Source: Chrysochromulina parva
Taxonomy: Eukaryota > Haptophyta > Prymnesiales > Chrysochromulinaceae
Direction: 5' to 3'
Assembly (NCBI GenBank): GCA_002887195.1
Contig: PJAB01001969.1
Span: 1 to 11,214 of the forward strand
Length of the DNA stretch: 11,214 bases
Part shown: positions 6,201-11,214 of the stretch, in pieces
How the letters are laid out: every line of letters starts with the position of its first letter
Position numbering within the stretch: position 1 is the stretch's first letter
The notes under the pieces: generated by a model
Databases searched by the model: none
What the model saw: the letters and a program-made list of their open reading frames with translations, nothing else
Told to the model about the DNA's origin: nothing
Position numbers and translations under genes: made by a program

Positions 6201-9200
6201 GGTGCGGGCCAAGCACGCGGCCGCCGCCATGCAGTCGGTCGTGCGTGGTCGCTCGGTGCGTGCGCAGCTTTCACGCGAGCGCGCTGCCGCCAGGCTGCTG
6301 CAGGCGCGCGCGAGGCTGCTGGCGCATCGACGCGCGCTCGTTGCGCGTCGGGCGGCGGAAGCGAGCGCGGTGCTCGTCCTTCAGTCGGCCGCGCGCGCCC
6401 TCGCTGCTCGCCGTGAGGCGGCGCAGCTGGCGGAGGAAAAGGCAGAGGCGGAGCGGCTGCTGGCCGAGGAAAAGGCAGAGGCGGAGCGGCGGGTGGCGGA
6501 GGAAAAGGCAGAGGCGGAGCGGCTGGCGGCGGAGGCAGCAGCAGCCGCGGAGGCGGAGCACCAGGCGGCCGAGGTGGCGCGTGTGGCAGAGCTCAAGCGC
6601 CTTGAGGCATCCCGTGCCGAGGCGCTTACCGACAGTGCCATCGTGCTGCAGTCGCACATGAGGGCCCTCGGCGGTCGTCGCGTCGCGGCGACGCGCCGCG
6701 CAGCGGTGGCCGACGAGAAGGCCGAGAAGCAGCGCCGGCTGGTGGCGGCGCGGGCACAGCGGGAGGCGAAAGGGCAAGCCAAGGCCGAGCGCGCGGCGTG
6801 CGTGCGCCTGCAGTGCGTGTGGCGCGCGGCGCTCGCCCGCAAGGCCCTCTCGGCACTCAGAGCGGTGGCCGCTAGCAAGCGCGAGGCGGCGGCGGCGGCG
6901 CGCAAGGAACGCGCACGCCAGGTCCATCGTCTGCTCGCGGTGGTGAAGGTGCAGACGGCGGTGCGCGGCGCGCTCGCTCGCAAGCACTACTCCATGAAGC
7001 GTGCGTCGCTCGAGGGACGGACGAACGCAGCCGTCAAGCAACGCGAGGCGGCCGCCCGTGCCCTCGCATCGCAAATGCACCGGACGGGCGCGGCGACGAA
7101 GCTCGAGGCGGGCGCTCGAGGGCTCAAAGCTCGGCTGTCCGCACGTCGGCTGCGCGAGGAGCGACGCAAGACGCGCGAGCGCGAGCGCGCGGCGTACGAC
7201 CGGCACACACGCGCGACGATTGCACTTATCGCGACGAACGCGGGGGCGGGCGGCTGCGGCACGGGCAGCACGGGCGGCAGCGGCATGCGCAGCGGCATGC
7301 GCGTTGGCGGCTACTTCGCGGCGATGCCGGCCGAGCTGGCGGCGATGGTGGCGGCGATGCGGCTGCAAGGGCGCTGGCGCCGGCTGCTCGCGGTACGCGT
7401 CGAGCTGCCCGTGCCCTGCGCTGCATGCAAGTGCTCATCACGGCGCCCTCTCCCCACAGGTACGCGTGGAGCTGCGCGAGCTCGAGGAGAAGGTGATGAT
7501 GGCCGAGAAGATGGAAAGGATGGAGCAGGAGAAGCTGGAGTTGGAAGAGAAGATGCTCGAGGCGGAGCGGCGTGCACAGGTGCGCTTGATGGCCTCCCTG
7601 ATGGCCTCTCTGATGGCCTCTCGGATGGCCTCTGATGGCCACTCGGATGGCCTCTATGTTGGCCCTGTGATTGCGCTGACGGCTCTGCGCGTTCGACACC
7701 GACCGACCCGCAGGCCGAGCGCGAGGAGAAGCACGGGCTGTTCATGGAGTTCGAGTCGGAGCTCTCGTCGCTCGCGGAGGAGGCCCAGCGCAAGGACGCC
7801 GAGCTGCTGGCTGCTCGGGAGGAGGCGATGCGCAAGGACCGTGAGCTCCGAGAGGCCCTGACGCCGCGCGTGCCGGGCAGCGCCGTGCTGGGCAGCGCCG
7901 TGCTGGGCAGCGCCGTGCTGGGCAGCCGGCAGTTCACGGCCACGGGAGGGGTGGTGGCGGCGTCGCCGGCGGAGGTGGCGGCGGCGGCCCGGGCCAAGGC
8001 GGCCGCCGAGGCGGCCATTGCTGCCATTGACAAAGACATCGACGACGACGACGACCTTGCCCCGCTGCCTCCCCCAGCCTCGCTGACGAGCCCTAGGGTG
8101 CCGTCGTGGGCGGACGACCTCGCCCCGCTGCCCCCCCCAGCCTCGCTCACGAGCCCAGGGGCGCCGTCGTGGGCGGCGGGACTGGCCGCGACGCCCGCGC
8201 CGGAGGCCGCTCTCGAAGCGCAGCCGACGACGACTCCTTCCACAGACGGAGGGCCGCCGCCCACGACAGCGCCGTCTAGCCAGCCCTTCTCCGCACGCCG
8301 TGCGCCGCTCTCCCCTCGCGTGAGCATCCCGCCTGCTGGCTTCGGCTCCGCGGCCAATGCCAACGGCGGCGAGGGTGAAGCCGAGGGCGGCGCCGAAGGC
8401 GGCGGCGCGAAGCACAAGGAGGCGGCTCCTGTGGTCGAGGCGCCGCCGTATCAGCAGCCAAGGGGCGTGATGCTGCAGGCCATGCCCGAGCCGAAACCCA
8501 CGCCCAGCAGCAAGGTACACGCGCGCCCGCAACCGACGCCCAATAGCAAGGCTAAGGCGCGCACCCCGTTCGGCTTCTTCGAAGCATGCCGCCTTGAGCT
8601 CTCGAATGCCGTCTCCGCCGTCGTGAGCACGCCCGGGCGGCTCCTCGACACGCCCGGGCGGCTTCTGAGGACGGCGAGCCACGTGTCCGGGATGGAGAGC
8701 GCCGCCGTGAGCGCCGCCGCCTATGGACAGCTGCGGAGCCCAGTCGAGGGCTCGAGCCTGCTGAGCCCCCTCGGCGAGCTCCTTTCTCCACCGCTGGCGC
8801 CGGCGCCGCCCCCGCCGCCGCCGCCGGCGGAGGAGCCGCCCGCAAAGGTACGCGAGTCGCTGCTGCCGCGCCCGTCGTTGCTGCCAAACCCCGGTCGCCA
8901 GTCGCTCGCCGGTCGCCAGTCGCTCGCAGGTCGCCAGTCGCTGCTGCCGAGCGCCGCTGTACCAGGCGCCGCCACTTCGAAACTGCCGGTTCACCGGCGT
9001 GCCTCGATGCTGAAGCAGACCGTGCCGAAGCTGCCTGGTCCGCCGCCGCCCCCGACCACGTCCAGCAGGGCGGCAGCTGCTTTGCAGGCCAAGGCAGCCG
9101 CGCCGCCCGTGGCCGAGGAGAAGCTATCGCTAGCCTCGCTGCTGTCGCCGCCGCTCAGCCAGCGACGGGCGCCGCCGCCGCCGCCAGCGCCGCCGCCCGA

Positions 9201-9594
9201 GTCGCCAATGCTGATGAAGTTCGAGGACTTCCCTCCGATGGAGACAGCGCGCGAGGGCGATCTCCTCGGGCTCTCTCCCGGAGATATGCTCTCGAAGAGC
9301 TCGTGGGCCGCGACTCTCACGGCCATGGGACCAGCCACCGCCTCGCCGAGCGCCGGGCCGGTGCCGGCAGCTGCGCGGGGGCTGCGCGCGCCTCAGGTCA
9401 AAGTGGAGGCCAATATGAAGCCGCGCGCCTCCACCCTCGCGGGCTCGCACGGGCTGCTTGCCTCGCCCCCCGCGGCCATCTTCTCCGACCTCACGGCCGC
9501 GCCGCTTGCGCAAGAGCGCGCGACGGCGGGGCTGCCGCCGCAGCCGCGCTTTGACGAGTCGAGAGGTCGTGAGGACGAGATGCTCGCGATCTGA
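3253..9594 (+). CDS. Unconventional myosin heavy chain with IQ neck and Pro-rich tail
   Basis: This is an actin-based motor ATPase. Exons 3253-3418, 3500-7392, 7460-7579 and 7714-9594 total 6,060 nt, or 2,019 residues plus TGA. Residues 1-56 resemble the myosin SH3-like N-terminus (ELVEESDGRALVQPTG, LPRDAVFFKSP). The motor spans about 60-885: YTYTGTVLLALNPYK, P-loop GESGAGKT (152-159), switch I NTNSSRFG (202-209), switch II DIFGFE (502-507), LEQLLINHTNERLQLYF, SKNSDAL, VRCIKPN (771-777), QLRCGGTPQ, and FFSAGAMATLDRL near 869. The key Arg of SSRFG and Glu of FGFE are present, so it should be active. The neck has IQ-type motifs with their Gln near residues 967, 990, 1017, 1106, 1160, 1207 and 1345, plus a degenerate one near 1260. 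Exon 3 and early exon 4 (about 1354-1440) are coiled coil. The remainder is disordered, Pro/Ala-rich and tandemly repeated, with no MyTH4, FERM, FYVE or DIL domain seen. I cannot assign a class. An in-frame TAG at 3178 fixes ATG 3253 as the first start. Function beyond actin motility is unknown. Confidence 0.94.
3419..3499 (+). other. Myosin intron 1 (81 nt, phase 1)
   Basis: The donor is GTCCGCCG|GTGAGCC and the acceptor CCACGTAG|GTCCGACG. Splicing joins SPSAG to PTGVADNAQLFYLDEAN, the standard beginning of a myosin motor, and both flanking frames match exactly. The last nine bases spanning the donor (GTCCGCCGG) resemble the first nine of exon 2 (GTCCGACGG, 8 of 9). Confidence 0.92.
4096..4200 (+). 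repeat. Ala-rich insertion in the motor, with a 24-bp duplication
   Basis: After FHAFYYL (residue 254) the motor runs into eleven consecutive alanines, then further Ala-rich sequence. gcggcagccatc occurs at 4165-4176 and again at 4189-4200, giving AAINDVIAAAIDG. Most myosins continue here with a short loop, so this is an expansion of a surface loop in the upper domain. The reading frame is preserved. Confidence 0.75.
5440..5580 (+). other. Polyproline and basic insertion in motor loop 2
   Basis: Between VSLVAKLFNTE and SFARQLDSLMSML, the position of myosin loop 2, lie an acidic stretch, eight consecutive prolines (residues 719-726; codons 5488-5511), then KGRRRGSTAAPRGKASGKVRG. Basic loop 2 residues normally contact actin. 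The polyproline is an addition that could bind profilin-like, SH3 or WW partners, but that is inference. Confidence 0.7.
6433..6531 (+). repeat. Three 33-bp tandem repeats encoding an 11-residue charged helix
   Basis: Units EEKAEAERLLA, EEKAEAERRVA and EEKAEAERLAA (residues 1034-1066) follow one another. Their first 24 bases (gaggaaaaggcagaggcg plus gagcgg) are identical in all three copies, which indicates recent duplication or homogenisation. An 11-residue period with alternating Glu and Lys/Arg fits a hendecad coiled coil or a single stable alpha-helix. It extends the lever between two groups of IQ motifs. Confidence 0.9.
7393..7459 (+). other. Myosin intron 2 (67 nt, phase 0) flanked by a near-exact repeat
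   Basis: The donor is CTGCTCGCG|GTACGC and the acceptor CTCTCCCCACAG|GTACGC. Splicing joins RLQGRWRRLLA to VRVELRELEEK, moving from the end of the last IQ motif into a coiled coil and restoring frame with the next exon. Without splicing the frame runs into low-quality sequence and stops at 7633-7635. The intron begins GTACGCGTCGAGCTGC (7393-7408) and exon 3 begins GTACGCGTGGAGCTGC (7460-7475), a 15/16 match placed exactly at the two junctions. Confidence 0.85.
7580..7713 (+). other. Myosin intron 3 (134 nt, phase 0) with minisatellite
   Basis: The donor is CGTGCACAG|GTGCGC and the acceptor GACCGACCCGCAG|GCCGAG. Splicing joins EAERRAQ to AEREEKHGLFMEFESEL, a continuous charged coiled coil. 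The exon on the left is in another frame from the exon on the right, and the 134-nt length reconciles them. The interior carries six gatggcc units in a 12-bp array. Confidence 0.88.
7588..7657 (+). repeat. 12-bp minisatellite inside myosin intron 3
   Basis: gatggcc starts at 7588, 7600, 7612, 7624, 7634 and 7646, so the period is 12 bp with one 10-bp step. The unit is approximately gatggcctctct. The repeat occupies about half of the intron and lies between the donor and the presumed branch region. Confidence 0.9.
7876..7920 (+). repeat. Three 15-bp tandem repeats in the myosin tail (GSAVL)
   Basis: ggcagcgccgtgctg occurs three times without change, encoding GSAVL three times, and a partial fourth unit (ggcagc) follows. 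The length is a multiple of three, so the frame is kept. Confidence 0.92.
8050..8175 (+). repeat. Two 63-bp tandem repeats in the myosin tail
   Basis: Positions 8050-8112 and 8113-8175 each encode a 21-residue unit beginning DDLAPLPPPASLTSP and ending VPSWA or APSWA. The copies differ at only a few bases, some of them silent, so the duplication is fairly recent. The proline core LPPPAS is a possible SH3/WW ligand. Confidence 0.9.
8629..8667 (+). repeat. 21-bp direct repeat in the myosin tail (TPGRLL)
   Basis: acgcccgggcgg occurs at 8629-8640 and 8650-8661, encoding TPGRLLD then TPGRLLR. The sequence around it (FGFFEACRLELSNAVSAVVS, then TASHVSGMESA) is less proline-rich than the rest and may be a short helical or binding segment. 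Confidence 0.85.
8893..8946 (+). repeat. Three 18-bp tandem repeats in the myosin tail (GRQSLA)
   Basis: ggtcgccagtcgctcgcc (8893-8910) is repeated at 8911-8928 with one changed base and at 8929-8946 with a diverged end (GRQSLL). GRQSL contains an Arg-x-x-Ser-type context and could be a repeated phosphorylation site; that is inference. Confidence 0.9.
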
Positions 9595-9650
9595 AACGGG
9601 CCGAGTGGGGAGATGAGGACGAGATTTGAAGAGATGGGGACGAGATGCTC
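9571..9650 (+). repeat. Direct repeats spanning the myosin stop codon
   Basis: gaggacgagat occurs at 9571-9581 and 9615-9625, and gacgagatgctc at 9574-9585 and 9639-9650. The last coding residues EDEML are thus echoed twice just downstream of the TGA at 9592-9594. This suggests local duplication of the 3' end of the gene. Confidence 0.7.
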
Positions 9651-10648
9651 CGCCCCTACCCTGGCGCTTTACGGGCTCTCTCGAAGAGCAGAGAAGGGCG
9701 CGGGCATCCGTCGTGGGCGTAGCGACCGCGCTGTCGGGCAGATGGAAGCCGGGGAAGGGGCGGCGCATGTGGTGAGGCATGGAGCACGCGTACCGGTACA
9801 AAGTGGGAGTGCCTCGAGTGGGCGTAAGGACCGCAGTTCGGTTTAGCACGGCGTTTGTGTGCAGGTCGGAGACAGATGCGGCATGCGGGCGCGAAGCAGG
9901 CCGGCTGCCATCGATCGCTGGCTGCAACCTGCATCGGGGCCCCCGAGCGGCCGGGGGCGGTGCGGCTGTGTCGGAAAGCAGCGGGGCTTGTGTGAGTATG
10001 AGGCTGAGCCGAGAACATAGCACTGAACATAGCACATGGACATGGTGCGCGCGGATCTCGGTGCTGTAACCAGTGACCTGCGGTCGCGGGTCGGGTTGTA
10101 CGTTTGTGCGCGGGCGCCCGGCCGGGCGCCCAAAGCCAAACGTTACTACATGCGTTACTAATTTGCCGCGCCTTTTGGGGACGGGGAGGCGCGTGGGTCC
10201 CGCTGCCCCTGACCTTTTTACGTCGTTCAAGTCCGGGGGCTTCTTCGTTCTTGCCGCACGCGTCGACATTGCTTATGGCTCGCTAGATTCATGATGATTG
10301 TTTCCCGCCTAGGAGCTAGGTCTTTCTGTGGTCTGTGCACGATCAGAAATCAGTCCAATCACCGCACGTGTTTCTAGTTAGAAGGTATGATGATTTTAGT
10401 CGACTCAACACTCATTAAACACTCATACCCGAGAGCTGGCCAGGGGCCGAGCTCTGAATCCCCCTATTCTGGAGATAGTACGGGTCCGGGAGGGTGCTCA
10501 GTACGACGAACGTGGCCGCGCTCCGCTGCCACAACTCAAAGCCCAAAGAAAATTGCGAGTTCTGGCGCGAGTGCAGCATGTCAGTACCCCGTATTTAACC
10601 CCGTATTGTATTAACGTATTGTATCCTTGCCCTTGTAGCCCTATTCCA
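9595..10648. other. Intergenic region downstream of myosin, no gene supported
   Basis: The left part probably holds the myosin 3' UTR. Several short repeats occur: gtgggcgta..gaccgc at 9713-9729 and 9818-9834, gaacatagcac at 10013-10023 and 10025-10035, cgttacta at 10141-10148 and 10153-10160, aacactcat at 10407-10415 and 10418-10426, and cgtattgtat twice near 10600-10622. From about 10270 the base composition becomes noticeably more AT-rich than in the genes. No tRNA, rRNA or transposase is visible. Confidence 0.55.
10098..10146. repeat. Inverted repeat with perfect 20-bp palindromic core
   Basis: GGGCGCCCGGCCGGGCGCCC (10112-10131) is a perfect self-complementary palindrome. Outside it, gtacgtttg (10098-10106) pairs with caaacgttac (10137-10146) with one bulge. 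The intervening bases do not pair, so the hairpin has an internal loop. On a transcript it would form a very stable stem. It could be a 3'-end or processing structure, or the remnant of a fold-back element. Confidence 0.7.
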
Positions 10649-11214
10649 TCACGCTCGAAGCTTGTGACTGGCGAGAACCGGCGATCCGTTGTGGGCACGC
10701 TCCCTGGTATAGGTGTGCTCCTTGGTGATGCTTGACGTGCTCCTCCCCGGGTGCTCTCTACTGCCATGCCTGTGGTGTTGATCCCGGCGTTCACCGGAGG
10801 AGTCTCTCCGACGAGAATGTCCCGGACGAGATTCTCCCTGAGTGTGAGTGGCTTCTGGTGCCTTCCGATCGTCTGGTCGGGCATTCCGAGATTCTCCCCG
10901 AGATTCTTCCCCCGGTCCGTTAATCTCCTTGAAGGACCTCGTTAACGAACTTTCCCTGCCGCTCGCCTTGTGCCGTCTCCGTGGGTCGCTCTCCCACCGC
11001 ATCTCGTGCATCTCCCGCATCTCGAGCAGCAGGCGCTCGACGCGCTCGAGCGTTCCGTCACTGCCTCGTGAGTTCGCCTGGGACTGCTGCGACTGCAGCG
11101 AGGCGGAGGGGCCACCCCTCATACTAGCCTTGAAGGCGGCCATGAGGTCTTCAACTTTGTCGTTCAGACCGAGCAAGCGCTCATCGAGGCGGTCGATCTG
11201 CTCCATCTGCTCCT
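10649..11214 (-). CDS. Hypothetical coiled-coil and Arg/Ser-rich protein, partial
   Basis: I do not recognise this protein. The frame is open from the window's right edge (11214) to a TGA at 10649-10651. The first visible Met is at 11206, but codons before it are open, so the true start may lie outside. From that Met, about residues 1-30 (MEQIDRLDERLLGLNDKVED) have a heptad-like pattern. A second heptad-like segment, LERVERLLLEMREMHEMRW, lies near residues 53-71. The remaining 110 or so residues are polar and Arg/Ser/Glu/His-rich and probably disordered. A coiled coil followed by a basic tail recalls retroelement Gag-like proteins but also many nuclear proteins, and no zinc knuckle is visible. 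Another minus-strand frame (10498-10884) overlaps the end and cannot be excluded as a spliced continuation. Confidence 0.4.
   Translation of the reverse strand, partial: EQMEQIDRLDERLLGLNDKVEDLMAAFKASMRGGPSASLQSQQSQANSRGSDGTLERVERLLLEMREMHEMRWESDPRRRHKASGRESSLTRSFKEINGPGEESRGESRNARPDDRKAPEATHTQGESRPGHSRRRDSSGERRDQHHRHGSREHPGRSTSSITKEHTYTRERAHNGSPVLASHKLRA
10801..10915. repeat. Short degenerate direct repeats (gagattctccc)
   Basis: cgagattctccct (near 10828), cgagattctcccc (near 10889) and cgagattcttccc (near 10901) recur, with a related cgagaatgtccc near 10811. In the minus-strand frame they encode the repeated GEES and GESR motifs of the polar region. They probably reflect local slippage. 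Confidence 0.55.

Noticed and set aside
6433..6531. Regular 33-bp repeats resembling a CRISPR or satellite array
   Set aside because: Units are directly adjacent without unique spacers and encode an in-frame 11-residue helix inside myosin.
6271..7368. 365-residue minus-strand open frame antisense to the IQ neck
   Set aside because: Composition is a reflection of the Ala/Arg/Glu codons of the neck; no domain is visible.
7393..7635. Continuation of the myosin frame past 7392 to a stop at 7635
   Set aside because: The sequence loses myosin or coiled-coil character after 7392. Splicing at 7393-7459 and 7580-7713 restores a clean coiled coil and the downstream frame, and total coding length is divisible by three.
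7654..8994. 446-residue minus-strand open frame inside myosin exon 4
   Set aside because: Arg/Gly-rich antisense shadow of the repeated tail. It has no recognisable motif and simply mirrors the in-frame repeats.
10225..10234. GTTCAAGTCC resembling a tRNA B-box or T-loop
   Set aside because: The flanking bases do not form a T stem, and there is no A-box or cloverleaf upstream.
9130..10269. 379-residue minus-strand open frame overlapping the myosin 3' end
   Set aside because: It runs antisense through the Pro-rich tail and the intergenic hairpin and is Arg/Pro/Ala-rich with no domain. Long chance frames are expected at this GC content, and the myosin frame on the other strand is clearly the real one.
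10732..10923. Plus-strand small frame with repeated EILPE motifs
   Set aside because: It is only 63 residues, overlaps the longer minus-strand frame, and its repeats are explained by the short gagattctccc direct repeats; no family was recognised.

Overview
This is a GC-rich piece of nuclear DNA from a microbial eukaryote. The evidence is a full-length myosin heavy chain, short GT-AG introns (67, 81, 114 and 134 nt) and a membrane-anchored SPFH/band-7 protein. High GC, Ala/Pro/Arg-rich low-complexity protein insertions, short introns and tight gene spacing fit a GC-rich unicellular alga such as a haptophyte. Stramenopiles or dinoflagellates are not excluded, and the organism assignment is inference. 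Nothing here looks bacterial, viral or CRISPR-related.

Layout: 1-541 holds no convincing gene. On the minus strand, 542-1885 encodes a saccharopine-dehydrogenase-like NAD(P)-binding oxidoreductase. Just upstream of it, also on the minus strand, 1996-3063 encodes an SPFH/band-7 protein with an N-terminal membrane anchor and one intron (2821-2934). That intron is in frame and free of stops, so a naive ORF call translates it. A 189-bp gap (3064-3252) separates this gene from a divergent plus-strand myosin gene at 3253-9594. The myosin has four exons (3253-3418, 3500-7392, 7460-7579, 7714-9594), which join in frame to 2,019 residues: SH3-like N-terminus, complete motor, about seven or eight IQ-type motifs interrupted by charged helix, a short coiled coil, and a roughly 580-residue Pro/Ala-rich tail with no domain I recognise. 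From 9595 to about 10648 the DNA appears non-coding and contains a perfect 20-bp palindrome inside a longer imperfect hairpin. The right edge holds a minus-strand open frame (10649-11214) that leaves the window and encodes coiled coil plus an Arg/Ser-rich polar tail.

How the genes relate: a myosin (actin-based transport or anchoring) and an SPFH membrane-scaffold protein share a divergent intergenic region and could be co-regulated, but no shared pathway is demonstrated. The band-7 stop and the oxidoreductase start lie at most about 110 bp apart on the same strand, which is tight for two independent promoters.

The most interesting signals are: (1) myosin intron 2, whose first 16 bases are repeated almost exactly (15/16) as the first bases of the following exon, a footprint expected of recent intron gain; (2) many in-frame tandem duplications in the myosin, including three copies of an 11-residue charged repeat; (3) a polyproline plus basic insertion in the motor's actin-binding loop 2; (4) the fold-back hairpin in the 3' intergenic DNA.
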